Assembly (NCBI GenBank): GCA_002420185.1
Contig: DIHO01000014.1
Coordinates: forward strand, 24,293 to 88,292
Source of the DNA: Opitutales bacterium UBA5694
GTDB lineage: Bacteria; Verrucomicrobiota; Verrucomicrobiia; Opitutales; Opitutaceae
Direction: 5' to 3'
Length of the DNA stretch: 64,000 nucleotides
Shown here: piece after piece, positions 18,513-27,662 of the stretch
Position numbering within the stretch: position 1 is the stretch's first letter
How the letters are laid out: every line of letters begins with the position of its first letter
Position numbers and translations under genes: made by a program
Notes under the pieces: model-generated
Seen by the model: the letters and a program-made list of their open reading frames with translations, nothing else
What the model was told of the DNA's origin: nothing
The model's database searches: none

Positions 18513-19445
18513 TCAGTGGTACTCCATTAGGCCCTCGATCGCAGTGGCGATGCGTTTGCTGATGTCGGCAGGGGGGAAGGGGTTAAAGGGTCCGCCTTCG
18601 CCGGGATCGATGTCGTTGAAACCGCTTAGTTTCATGGCTTCGATGACTGCTGAGTAATTGTAGGCACGGCCATTTTCGAATCGAATCTCCTCGAAAGCCT
18701 TTACCTTTTCCTCAATCGAAAAAGCTGTATCGTAGTCTTTGATACGCTGTGCATTGTTGATTTCGTCGCCTGCTCGAGCGCAAAGAATGGAAATTCCTGA
18801 AGTGTGACCTTTTGTTCCGAGTTGAGCTCCCCTTGTGCTTCGGTCTCCAACTCCCCAGACAACGATGCCGTCATCGGCGACATCTTCGACCATGGAAGGG
18901 ACATCTTTTTCGCAGGTGCCTACTTTGACGCCGATAATATAAGGGGAATTCTTGATCAGTAGCACAATCGGGTCTCGATCTCGCTCGTTACGATAATAGC
19001 AGAGGAAGCGAGCCCCGCAGGATTCTCCATATCGATTGGCGAATTCAAGCAAGCCTTCGTAGAGCCCTTCCGTGCTGTAGATTCCGCCAAGAGGCATAAT
19101 GAGGTAGAGATCAGGGGGGCGGGGCAGAGCAGCTTGCTTTTCGATCAAGTCTCCGACTTCTCCAATTGGATTGAGCACGATCGCCGACATCAGAATCCCG
19201 TTATCGTTCATGAGGTTACCGGTTTCCTCAACGAGCTTCAACTGATCGTCCAAACCGACGTGGTTGATAAGGCTAGTACCCGCGAGGGAGATGACCCGTT
19301 TACGCCCATCGCTAAGGAAGTTGCGATTCATCAAGTAGCTCATGTTCTTCAGATGAGCGTCATAGTCGATGCGTCCATCGCGATAGACGATCGGGGGAAT
19401 CGTAGTAACCGAGTCGAGGGCCTCGAGGAGTTCTGAATTGTTCAT
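18513..19445 (-). CDS. Dihydrodipicolinate synthase/N-acetylneuraminate lyase family aldolase
   Basis: About 310 residues from ATG 19445; the frame continues to 19544 but the added residues do not resemble the family. The TIM-barrel signs are GTSLINHVGLDDQLKLVEE (early substrate loop, altered from GTTGE), DLYLIMPLGG, FLCYYRN (the catalytic Tyr strand) and YIIGVKVGT with the Schiff-base Lys. Family members split or form 2-keto acids with pyruvate. The altered first loop and the absence of lysine genes nearby argue against DapA itself; sugar-acid catabolism is more likely. It ends 44 bp from the convergent lipocalin gene. Confidence 0.85.
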   Translation of the reverse strand: MNNSELLEALDSVTTIPPIVYRDGRIDYDAHLKNMSYLMNRNFLSDGRKRVISLAGTSLINHVGLDDQLKLVEETGNLMNDNGILMSAIVLNPIGEVGDLIEKQAALPRPPDLYLIMPLGGIYSTEGLYEGLLEFANRYGESCGARFLCYYRNERDRDPIVLLIKNSPYIIGVKVGTCEKDVPSMVEDVADDGIVVWGVGDRSTRGAQLGTKGHTSGISILCARAGDEINNAQRIKDYDTAFSIEEKVKAFEEIRFENGRAYNYSAVIEAMKLSGFNDIDPGEGGPFNPFPPADISKRIATAIEGLMEYH

Positions 19446-19805
19446 CTTGGGAGTAACTTCACAGGGTAATCTTCGATTAAGCCAAAGGTGAGGTATAGCA
19501 AACCTTAAGCAAAATAGCGAAAAATCCCTGTAGTAATGACTCAAAGATTTCTATCAAAAAACGTCCTTCAATGCACGATATTGTGTTTAATCAGATTTGA
19601 GTATTGAGAGTCGCACAAATTGAAGGTTAGCAGTTTTTTGTACTTTGCGTGTGGATTTCCGTTCTAAGACTTGAGGATTCAATAACCTCATTCGCCAAGT
19701 GAGTCGCTGCAATGGTGTAGCGCTCTGTTCGGCCTAGGGCAGCAGGAAGGCTGAGGCTAAGCGGATTGTTTGATGGGCACGGAGATTTAGGACACCGCAC
19801 TTTTA
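19446..19805. other. Spacer between the aldolase and DUF1080 genes
   Basis: About 360 bp between two leftward genes. No coding frame with family resemblance, no hairpin followed by a T-run and no tRNA-like structure was found. It presumably carries the aldolase promoter, but no convincing -35/-10 pair stands out. Confidence 0.4.
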
Positions 19806-20468
19806 CTACAGCTCTTTGATCATGATATTGCGCCAGCGGACTTCAAAGGGTCCAGTGCCGGCCTTTATGCCGTGAACCTGCAGACCAATCGAGCCTGAGG
19901 GGTACTCGCGGTAAATGACGCGGGGAAGTTTTAGCTTGGTGACCTGTTCCCCGTTGATGAAAGTAGTGATGGTGTCGCCTTTGGCAATGATGTGGAATTC
20001 ATTCCAATCATTGTTCTTCATGTGATTGTGGCTCGCTCCATCGCCCGGTTCTTTCGAGATCCAGCCAGTATTGAGGCCTTCACCGTAAACAAAGCCTGAT
20101 TGCCCTGGACTTGTCTCAATTTCAACCTGTGGACCGAAGTAACGGCGACTGCCCCATTCGCGATTATGCGAGCGAATCTGGACTCCAGAGTTCAATCCCT
20201 CGTCCACCTTAACTTCGAACTTCAATTCGAAGTCACCGAAGTGCTCGTAGGAAGTGAGAAAGGTGTTCGGGCTGCCTTCGGCTGTTCGTCCTAGGATGGC
20301 CCCGTCCTCTACGTAATAGTTGGCGTAGCCTTGAGCAACGCCCCAGCCAGAAAGAGTTTGGCCGTTGAATAGCGGCTTCCAGCCATGGTCCCCATGGGAA
20401 TCGGCGAGGAGCGATGGGGCCAGGGGACATAAAGACAAAAAAATCAGGCGACTTAAAGTTGTTTTCAT
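19806..20468 (-). CDS. Secreted DUF1080 (3-keto-disaccharide hydrolase) protein
   Basis: A 220-residue protein with a signal peptide (MKTTLSRLIFLSLCPLAPSLLA, cleavage before DSHG). The DUF1080 jelly-roll follows: WKPLFNGQTLSGWGV, AILGRTAEG, FGDFELKFEVKVDEGLNSG-VQIRSH, FGPQVEIETSPGQSG, GEGLNTGWIS, WNEFHIIAKGDTITTFINGE and the GSIGLQVHG end. The family is a concanavalin-like periplasmic sugar hydrolase or binding domain, abundant in Planctomycetes and Verrucomicrobia. The length is normal and all landmarks are kept, unlike the broken relative near 10.5-10.9 kb. Confidence 0.92.
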   Translation of the reverse strand: MKTTLSRLIFLSLCPLAPSLLADSHGDHGWKPLFNGQTLSGWGVAQGYANYYVEDGAILGRTAEGSPNTFLTSYEHFGDFELKFEVKVDEGLNSGVQIRSHNREWGSRRYFGPQVEIETSPGQSGFVYGEGLNTGWISKEPGDGASHNHMKNNDWNEFHIIAKGDTITTFINGEQVTKLKLPRVIYREYPSGSIGLQVHGIKAGTGPFEVRWRNIMIKEL

Positions 20469-21059
20469 AAAGCGTAAAAGATTAAGGATTCAATTGGTTG
20501 GGTTTAGCTAAGAGATTAAAGTGTTAGGTGAGTGGAATCTTGGCAAGCGGGTAACCGTTCAAATTTTCAAGAAATGTTTCAGTCTAATGTGGAAAGTATA
20601 GTGAGACAGTTTTGAGTCGCAGGCGTAGAGTTGGAGCTAGCTTTACAATGTATTGCATTGAGCTCCGATCATACGCGACGCGTCGTGAGCCCTAATCCTG
20701 TTTAGGGAAAAAGTTTCATCCCAACTGCAATGTACTCTTCTAGTTTTGCGTCTAGCAATTATCGCGTGTTAGTGGGGTTGATTTTGTCTTGATGTGTCCC
20801 GATGGGAATAGTGATTCAAAGGAAGCTCCTTTTTCTAATTTTACGCTCTAGTTAGCTTCCATAAAATCTCCGAGTTGGTTTGATATACTTAACCTGAGCC
20901 CGGTTCTTCCGTAGTCGCGATTGGAGCCTGCGTCTCCCTGATTGAACGATTAGAAAACCGTGAGGGTAACGGAGGAATTTGCCTTTTCCTGCTCGGGTTG
21001 CACAAGGATAGATTCGATCTTGTCTTGCGAACTAAGGCAGTCAGACTTTAGATGCGGGG
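20469..21059. other. AT-rich spacer, no gene seen
   Basis: About 590 bp between divergent genes. It contains an inverted repeat GGAGCT...AGCTCC (about 20632-20665) and a 10-bp palindrome CGACGCGTCG at 20676-20685. Neither is followed by a T-run nor matches an operator I know. No coding frame here resembles a family. Confidence 0.4.
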
Positions 21060-21305
21060 ATGATTATTTCAGTGCTCGCGTCTCTAGACATATTCTTCAG
21101 CAGTTTTTTTTCGCTGATCGTAAACGTGTTCTACGCCTGCCTAACGATTTTGCTCGCCGTGGGTATACTATGGTTGGTGGACGGGCATGTATTTAAGGAA
21201 ATCGACTTTCTTAGGGAGATTCAAAAGGGCAATATTGCCGCCGCGATATTTGCGGGATTCTTCCTCCTTTCCGTTTGTCTGCTCCTGAGCTTCACAATGC
21301 GTTGA
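21060..21305 (+). CDS. Small DUF350-like membrane protein
   Basis: 81 residues with two hydrophobic segments (about 8-38 and 60-78) separated by HVFKEIDFLREIQKGNIAAAIF. The Glu-x-x-x-GN-x-AAA motif is characteristic of DUF350 inner-membrane proteins (YjfL type). The family usually has two or four TMs; this is a minimal one-unit form. It is three bases upstream of the lytic transglycosylase gene and surely shares its transcript. Function is unknown. Confidence 0.75.
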   Translation: MIISVLASLDIFFSSFFSLIVNVFYACLTILLAVGILWLVDGHVFKEIDFLREIQKGNIAAAIFAGFFLLSVCLLLSFTMR

Positions 21306-21308
21306 GTT

Positions 21309-21941
21309 ATGGGTCTAAGGAACTACGCAATCGGATTTTCGGGCCTAGTTTTTCTGATATCCCTATTACAAGCAGCGGAGCAAAGTTTGGTAAGGGACGA
21401 TGAGCTGGGAGAGGGAGCTCAAGATCTCCAATTTTCGAGAGACCTCACAGACCGACACGACGAAATCTTCCGAAAGTATACCCGTACCTACTTCGGAAGA
21501 ATGCCCTGGAAATGGTTTAAGGCTCAGAGTATCCAAGAGAGCAATTTGCAGCCTCACGCAAAAAGTGTGGCAGGTGCGATGGGATTGATGCAGTTGATGC
21601 CGGCCACATTTCAGGAGATTCGAAAGGAAGTGGGGTTGCCGAATGCTCCTTATGATGCAAAGTCTAACATTCATGCGGGCATTTGGTATAATATGAAGTG
21701 TTACAATGTATGGACTGAAAGCCGGAGCAGCAGGGAGACTCTGAAACTGATGTTCGCTTCTTACAATGCCGGACCGGGGAGTGTTATCCGTGCCCAGAAA
21801 GTGGTACGGAGTGGTGGCCTCTGCAATGGAAAGCACTGGGACTGTATTCAGCGCGGCCTTCCTCAGGTAACGGGTAATCATTCGAAAGAAACAATCCAAT
21901 ACGTTGCGAATGTGGAACGCTACTACAAAATCTTGCGATAG
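21309..21941 (+). CDS. Lytic transglycosylase, SLT domain
   Basis: 210 residues with an N-terminal signal or anchor (about 7-22). The SLT domain has the catalytic Glu77 in AQSIQESNLQPHA, then the family AGAMGLMQLMPAT motif, NIHAGIWYN and FASYNAGPGSV. It cleaves the MurNAc-GlcNAc bond of peptidoglycan to give anhydro-muropeptides, acting in the periplasm. It is placed directly after the small DUF350 protein, an unusual pairing for which I know no described role. Confidence 0.93.
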   Translation: MGLRNYAIGFSGLVFLISLLQAAEQSLVRDDELGEGAQDLQFSRDLTDRHDEIFRKYTRTYFGRMPWKWFKAQSIQESNLQPHAKSVAGAMGLMQLMPATFQEIRKEVGLPNAPYDAKSNIHAGIWYNMKCYNVWTESRSSRETLKLMFASYNAGPGSVIRAQKVVRSGGLCNGKHWDCIQRGLPQVTGNHSKETIQYVANVERYYKILR

Positions 21942-22388
21942 TAGGGTGTGGAACCGGACCTCAAAGGCTGAATACGTTCGGTAATAGCCCGCGGGAGTGT
22001 TAGCGATCTTCGAACGGGGTTGCCTGTAGCCTAGAGCGTTTTCCAATTAGTGGTTCTTTCCCCTGTGTGGGGTTGGTTTGGACAGCTCTGGCATTGGAGG
22101 GGGGCTCGACGGTTCGGTGAGCCGTATACAGGAACTTAGGGCCGTCGTGTCCTTGGTTTGCGACCTACTGAAGGAAGAATGCTTGAGACTGTTTAATTGA
22201 GAACAGGTTTTCACCAGTAATTCGTCACATTCAGATCTTTTGGAAAGTCTACCTATTCTTTAAGAAAATTTCGCACGAATCGAAAGGTAGGGCTCACTAT
22301 CCTTGTTCATCAGCATTGGCTAGTCCTGGTTTGGCTACCTAAGGACAAGCAGATCAATTTCCTAGTTTTATACTAATTGGACACTTGC
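21942..22388. other. Convergent spacer, no gene seen
   Basis: About 450 bp between the rightward transglycosylase gene and the leftward MsbA gene. A short CCCC-TGTGT-GGGG hairpin near 22060 and a GGCTC/GAGCC stem near 22100-22125 exist but have no T-run, so they are weak as terminators. No protein family was recognised in any frame. Confidence 0.4.
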
Positions 22389-24119
22389 TTAGACCTGCCT
22401 ATTGTAGAGACGTCGGTAAATTGGGCTGTTGACAATTAGGTCATCGTGAGAACCTGAATCAACGATTTGGCCGTTTTCGAAAACGAGTATTTGTTGGGCA
22501 GAGTCGATCGTGCTGAATCGGTGTGCGATTATGAGGACCGTCTTACCTACTATTAACTTGCGGAGTGCTTGCTGAACTTTCTCCTCACTTTCTGTATCCA
22601 GAGCTGAGGTCGCCTCATCCAATATCAAGATCGGGGCCGCACGCAGAAAAGCACGGGCTATGGCAATACGCTGGCGCTGCCCGCCTGAAAGCCGAGCTCC
22701 TCGTTCTCCGACGATTTCGTTGTACCCTTTATCCATTGATCGAATGAACTCATCGGCGAATGCATCTTCAGCGGCAGCTATGACCTCTTCATCGCTGGCA
22801 TCCTGACGCCCCAAGCGAATATTCTCCATCACGGTATCATCGAAGAGCACCGGTTCCTGAGAAACTAGAGCGATTTGTTGGCGAAGCTCGCTCAAGGGGA
22901 CAGTGCGAAGATCTCTCCCATCGATTGAAATCGATCCGTTCGCCACGTCAAAAAAGCGAGGTACCAGATTTACGAAGGTGCTTTTTCCGGATCCACTTGG
23001 GCCGACTAGGGCACAGGTAGAACCAGCTGGGATCCGGGCGTTCACGCTACGCAGCACGGGATTGGAGTCGTAGGAAAAATCAACTTGGTCGAATCGGATT
23101 TCTCCATTGACCGATTTGAGGGGAGCTGCACCAGAATTGTCGACGACATCGATCGGCTCATTCAATATTTCCTCAACCCGACTCAAGGCAGCTGCCCCCT
23201 TGGAAAGCTCGGCCGCAAACATCCCCAGATTTTTGATCGCTGTATATAAAAAGTAGAGTCCGAGAAAAACGCCGGTGAACACCCCGCCGGCGACACCCTG
23301 AAAGTAGCCGATTACGAAGGCGATAGACAGGCCGACTGACGATATGGTCTCAATTACGGGAGGTAGAGAAAATCCATATTTTACGACCTTCATTTGTGCC
23401 TTGAACAGTTGTGCTGCCCGATCTCGGAAACGCGTGGACTCGCGTTCCTCAAGGTTGAAGGCACGGACTTCTCGAGCGGCGCTGAGATTTTGAGCAATAT
23501 TCTGGGTTAAGCCGCCAAACTCTTCCTGTTGCTTTACCGCTTTTCGTGAGAGTTTCAGCGTAATGTGACGTATTGGGAAAATGACGATGGGCAGGGCTGC
23601 CAGGCAGAGGTATATTTCGAGCACCCCTTCGTCTTGAACGGCCTTGAGCGTGAGAAAGTAGGCAGCACCTATGATTGTCGCTGGCTGGGTGATGAATTTA
23701 CGGGCGACATAATTAAGGGTGATCTGCAGCATCTGAGTGTCGCCTGTAATACGAGCGATTAAGTCACCTGTGGTATTCTTCTGAAAGTAGGAGAATGAGA
23801 GCAGCTGGAGACGGTCGAAAACTCGAATGCGAAGGTCCCGGATAGCGGATAGGCCCGCCGAGTGGAGAAGGTAGGCCCCAATGAAATTTGACCCTCCAAT
23901 GATAAGAAAAAGGACCGGAAAGATTGAGGCGACGAGGATTATTTCGTTTACCATCAATGCCCGGTCATCGCTGAAAATACTTGTAAATAGCTTTTCGACC
24001 CCGTTCGTCAAACCGGCTCCAGTAAGGGCGCCCCCAATCGATCCAAAGATCGCTGAAAGCCATATTTTGCCTTGATATGGCCTAACAAGATCGTAAAATA
24101 TAAGAAGGTTCGTTAGCAT
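22389..24119 (-). CDS. msbA: MsbA-like lipid A/lipid ABC exporter
   Basis: A 576-residue half-transporter: an exporter TM domain of about six helices (residues 1-310) and a C-terminal ATPase with Walker A GPSGSGKST near residue 370, signature LSGGQRQRIAIARA, Walker B ILILDEATSALD and the switch His in IIAHRFSTI. The length matches MsbA (about 580). It would flip lipid A-core to the outer leaflet of the inner membrane. Its divergent neighbour is an LPS-type kinase, supporting a lipid A role over drug export, although the ATPase family alone does not separate the two. Confidence 0.85.
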   Translation of the reverse strand: MLTNLLIFYDLVRPYQGKIWLSAIFGSIGGALTGAGLTNGVEKLFTSIFSDDRALMVNEIILVASIFPVLFLIIGGSNFIGAYLLHSAGLSAIRDLRIRVFDRLQLLSFSYFQKNTTGDLIARITGDTQMLQITLNYVARKFITQPATIIGAAYFLTLKAVQDEGVLEIYLCLAALPIVIFPIRHITLKLSRKAVKQQEEFGGLTQNIAQNLSAAREVRAFNLEERESTRFRDRAAQLFKAQMKVVKYGFSLPPVIETISSVGLSIAFVIGYFQGVAGGVFTGVFLGLYFLYTAIKNLGMFAAELSKGAAALSRVEEILNEPIDVVDNSGAAPLKSVNGEIRFDQVDFSYDSNPVLRSVNARIPAGSTCALVGPSGSGKSTFVNLVPRFFDVANGSISIDGRDLRTVPLSELRQQIALVSQEPVLFDDTVMENIRLGRQDASDEEVIAAAEDAFADEFIRSMDKGYNEIVGERGARLSGGQRQRIAIARAFLRAAPILILDEATSALDTESEEKVQQALRKLIVGKTVLIIAHRFSTIDSAQQILVFENGQIVDSGSHDDLIVNSPIYRRLYNRQV

Positions 24120-24334
24120 GCGAGTACAAAAGAGTGAGGGTCAGTAGGCTGAGTGCAATAGCGGATATCCCTCGGAACAATTTCCGGAGCCAGGCTCTGA
24201 TACACTTGCAATTTACCAAACGATCCGCAACTTTCTCATCACGCCCGACTTTTTCATTTATTCCGAGTCACTTCTTAAAGGGAGCATGGCCATTCCCCTT
24301 AGGACACTCCTCTGGGTCTTCGTTTTCCACTTAC

Positions 24335-25105
24335 ATGCCATTGAAAATGCGAATTGCCGACTCATACGACCAGCCTGTCTGGCAGAGTTGGCTGCATGAC
24401 TTGCCGGAGGCAGTTGCCCAATTTCCCGAGAAAAGTTTGCTTCAAGGTGGCCGTAACCAGCTCTTTCGATGCCGTTTTGAGGGCGTTGATCTCGTCGTGA
24501 AGCGATTCCCAAACGATGGAGGTTGGAAAAAAACAGTCTATCGGATTTGGGATAGCAAAGCCAAACGTTCCTATTTGCACACACAGCGCCTCAATCAAGC
24601 GGGTCTGAGTAGCCCTGCCCCTGTAGCCTGGCTCGAAGCATGGGAAGGTCAGTGGTTGAATGAGAGCTTTTACGTCTGCCTGTTTGTTCCTTTCGAACAT
24701 GAAGCTCGCAAGCTCCATCAACTCCACCTGCCTCAAAGGGAGGAAAAAGCCCGCCTGCTGGGGCATTCTCTCGCAAAGATGCATTGTGCGGAAATACTGC
24801 ATCTGGATCTTACTCCCGGAAATCTTCTCTACACGCCTAGACAAAGCAGCGGCTGGGACATCCAGATAGTAGATAACAATCGGATGCGTTTTGGTCCAGT
24901 GCCTCGTCGGGCTGCCATCACTTCTCTTGCTCAGGCCGATTTGCCTGACGACTTGCTGTCGCCAATGCTCTCTACCTATGCTGAATCCGTAAGGATTCCG
25001 GTTGGAGAATTGGAAAAAGCGTATCGCCGTCGCAGCCGAGGCTATGCATTGAAATGGCGAATTAAAAACGCAACTCGACCATTAAGGAGAAAAATTGGCC
25101 TCTAA
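24335..25105 (+). CDS. LPS (Kdo/heptose) kinase-like protein
   Basis: About 256 residues from ATG 24335; the open frame reaches 24134, but the extra 67 residues look non-coding and would consume the promoter region shared with msbA. Kinase features are a Gly-rich start (LLQGGRNQLFR), VVKRFP with the ATP Lys, the catalytic loop HLDLTPGNLLY with Asp and Asn, and IVDNNRM where DFG would be. This is the InaA/WaaP/KdkA group, which phosphorylates core sugars on the cytosolic face. It overlaps the next gene by 11 bp. Confidence 0.82.
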   Translation: MPLKMRIADSYDQPVWQSWLHDLPEAVAQFPEKSLLQGGRNQLFRCRFEGVDLVVKRFPNDGGWKKTVYRIWDSKAKRSYLHTQRLNQAGLSSPAPVAWLEAWEGQWLNESFYVCLFVPFEHEARKLHQLHLPQREEKARLLGHSLAKMHCAEILHLDLTPGNLLYTPRQSSGWDIQIVDNNRMRFGPVPRRAAITSLAQADLPDDLLSPMLSTYAESVRIPVGELEKAYRRRSRGYALKWRIKNATRPLRRKIGL

Positions 25106-26249
25106 ACATAAAGTGAATCAGGGCTCATGGGACGGCTTCAGTGAGCAACCTTATCCGGTCCGGAATCGTTACACGGTCTTCGAGCGAATCCGGTGTTGTC
25201 TGTGGTCTCACTTTAAGTCTGTGCTATTCACTATTGTTGCATTACCTGCAGTCGTTAGTTTTCAGGGTGCACTCTCTTTGGGTTTCCGCCCTAGAAATTG
25301 GACATATCGCAGCAGGATCCCGCACGAGTTCATGGGTATCGCGGTGGGGTTGGACTCATGCGATGGCCCCCGGGTCGCACACGAAATCGAAGAGCTGGGG
25401 GTGCAACAGATACTGCTTCGCTTTCCCCTTTGGGAAATGGATCGACTGGAGGAGCATTGGGATTTTGTGGAATCCCTCCCCAACTGCGAATTTGTCCTGT
25501 GTCCCATGCAAGACCGTGAGCATATTCTCGATCATGATTTATGGCGGAAAAATTTGAATACGGTTGTACAACGTTTTTGGCCCAGAATTAAGAGCTATCA
25601 AATTGGCCAAGGAATCAATCGTTCAAAATGGGGCTTTTTCGGCTGTGATGAATTTCTTGCCTTCGCCAGTGTTGCGGAAGAGCTCCGATTAGACTTTCAC
25701 GGTATTCAGTTCGTCGGACCCTGTGTTTTGGATTTTGAGCCGGTTCCTTTCATTCGTTCGATGCTGCACAGTTACGATATAAAGTGGGATGTAGCGGGTT
25801 GTGCGCTTTACGTTGACCGGCGAGGCTGTCCTCGAAATAGACAGCTCCTCATTTTTAACCTCACTCAGAAGATCTATCATTTTGTCGCCTGTGTGCTTTG
25901 CAGTAACAAGTCAAGCCGGCGTTTGTGGATAACGGAAGTCAACTGGCCACTAAAGAATCAAGGTATCTACTCTCCGACGGGAAAAAAAGAATGTGTTGAC
26001 GAGGATACCGCAGCCGTGTATCTGAATAGTTACTACGAAGATGCTTGGGAAAGCAAGCTTGTCGAGCGGGTTTATTGGTGGCAACTGATTTCACGTGGCT
26101 ACGGCCTTATCGATGTCAACGATGATAATGAATTGCGCTATCGTCCTGCCTACTACCAATTCCAGAAATTACTGACGAAAAATTTGACTGATTCAGATCA
26201 GTTGGAGAAAAATAAAGTTTCAGGAAGCTCAACTAGCTCGATTACGTAA
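25095..26249 (+). CDS. GH-A clan TIM-barrel protein of the LPS locus, apparently lacking the acid/base Glu
   Basis: 384 residues starting at TTG 25095, supported by AAGGAG five bases upstream and an 11-bp overlap with the kinase gene. A possible membrane segment lies at about 40-62. The barrel has LGVQQILLRFPLWEMD, then YQIGQGINRSKWGF at the place where GH39-like enzymes carry I-G-N-E-P-N, and LWITEVNWPL with a Glu at the nucleophile position, followed by a WWQLISRGYGLID strand. Family resemblance is to clan GH-A; the acid/base Glu looks replaced by Gly. It may remodel or bind core oligosaccharide; no function is established. Confidence 0.7.
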   Translation: MASKHKVNQGSWDGFSEQPYPVRNRYTVFERIRCCLWSHFKSVLFTIVALPAVVSFQGALSLGFRPRNWTYRSRIPHEFMGIAVGLDSCDGPRVAHEIEELGVQQILLRFPLWEMDRLEEHWDFVESLPNCEFVLCPMQDREHILDHDLWRKNLNTVVQRFWPRIKSYQIGQGINRSKWGFFGCDEFLAFASVAEELRLDFHGIQFVGPCVLDFEPVPFIRSMLHSYDIKWDVAGCALYVDRRGCPRNRQLLIFNLTQKIYHFVACVLCSNKSSRRLWITEVNWPLKNQGIYSPTGKKECVDEDTAAVYLNSYYEDAWESKLVERVYWWQLISRGYGLIDVNDDNELRYRPAYYQFQKLLTKNLTDSDQLEKNKVSGSSTSSIT

Positions 26250-26343
26250 ACGATTTGAGCCAACACAGATTCGCCATTTATCGCGACGGGGGTTGCAGAG
26301 GATGAGATTGGCTAACTTGTCTTGAAAGAACTGCTCCTTTTCT

Positions 26344-26634
26344 GAATCCGAGGATACGAGACGCATATCTTGATTTACAGCGATGGACCCCTACAGTGCG
26401 ACCTAGGTTGGCCAAGCTTTCCCAACGGAGGCTGCACTTCCTTAAGATACGAAACCAAGACATTCGGCGGCGAATGGAGCGAGCAAAAGACGTTCTTTCA
26501 TGCGAGGGTCAAAAGCCAAGATCCGACGCTTTTTGAGATCGTTCCAAGAGCCCATCGGGCGGTTTGGGATAGCGGTAGGGGGTAGACGTTCCCGCACGCA
26601 AGTTCTCTATGGCAAATTGAAACTCGGAAAATGA
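26344..26634 (+). pseudogene. C-terminal remnant of an unidentified (BNR/sialidase-like?) gene
   Basis: A coherent frame GYETHILIYSDGPLQCDLGW, FPNGGCTSLRYETKTFGGEW, SQDPTLFEIVPRAHRAVWDSGRG ends in a stop, and a shift of frame adds TQVLYGKLKLGK and a stop at 26632-26634. That last stop overlaps the ATG of the decayed aldolase as ATGA, the sign of an old operon. YSDGP and the Gly/Trp-rich repeats recall BNR/Asp-box proteins, but the match is by eye only. The 5' part is missing. Confidence 0.4.
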
Positions 26635-27459
26635 CTTCCAGCGAATTGCAACGACGCCTGCTTGGCCGGAAACCGGTATTCGGTAAGCTCATTGTGTTGT
26701 CTTCGCGCTATTGGCTAGATGTTATTCGAGGCTTTTGTATGGAATTTGTATCCATCGATGCAGAATATATCGCACTCGTTTGATCGGAATTGACCTGGTT
26801 GTGTCAGGCCTACGCGGCGATTGGCTTGCCGCTTATCGCGAGAGCTATCGCTCTAGATCTATTCGCAGCGACCATGGTGATTGAATGAGGTGCGGCGGGC
26901 GTTTTTGCTCCGTACATGAAGACTGTAGACAACGTTAGGGCACTTAGAGGAGTAGTGAAAAATCGTCCTACTAAAGGACGGAATTCTGGTGGGCGAGGTG
27001 GTGGAGCCAGATCTCGAACGATTCATGAATAATGGCGCCAACGAGCGACTGTTGATTATCAATACAGAGAGCGTTTCGGCGATAGAGTCGCTGGACGATA
27101 TTCTATCTGTTTGGGATTTGGACTGGTTACTGATCGGGCCTCACGATTTTTCGGTTAATCTAGGCGTGCCCGAACAGTATAAGCAGCCTGACTTTATCGC
27201 GGCCTGCTCAACGGTGTTTCGAAAAGTACGAGCAGTGGCAAGTGGTGCCGGTATACACTTTTAGGGATAGCCCGAACGGGAGGTCTGTTTTCTCGAGAAC
27301 GGCGCCAACCTGCCGATCCACAGTGTGGGCACTCTTTTTATTTAACACCACTTGAACCTAGATCTGAAAGCGATCTGGAAAGTGGCGGACCCTGGAGACG
27401 AAGAGGACCCGCAACTGAATAGCGATACGATTGAAGTTATCGAAGAGACTGTCCAGTAA
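26631..27459 (+). pseudogene. Decayed HpcH/HpaI-family aldolase
   Basis: From ATG 26631: LGRKPVFGKLIVLSS, FVSIDAEYIALV, stop at 26781, CQAYAAIGLPLIARAIAL, stop at 26886, GAAGVFAPYMKTVDNVRALRG with VVKNRPTKGR, a frameshift near 26975, then RLLIINTESVSAIESLDDIL, WLLIGPHDFSVNLGVPEQY and SGAGIHF. A further shift after 27262 gives ENGANLPIHSVGT and a tail to about 27459. These are the landmarks of 2-keto-3-deoxy-sugar-acid aldolases, including the GPHD-S-LG loop. At least four disabling lesions make it a clear pseudogene. Confidence 0.82.
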
Positions 27460-27662
27460 GTCAAAATTTGATGAGATTTCCTAATTGGCTGATTCGTTGT
27501 GGGTTTGTAGTTAAAAATGAATGTTGACCCTTTTTTGTAAATCGAGATTCTTCAATAAGTAAAGTTGGTTGTCGGATCAGATCCCTCTGGCGAAAAATAA
27601 TTTCATATCCGAGCCATTAGACACTCTCTAAACTAATGTATACCTTAAATACCCGTAATTGA

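Noticed and set aside
20676..20685. Palindrome CGACGCGTCG
   Set aside because: It is only 10 bp long, without a partner or a nearby regulated gene; probably chance.
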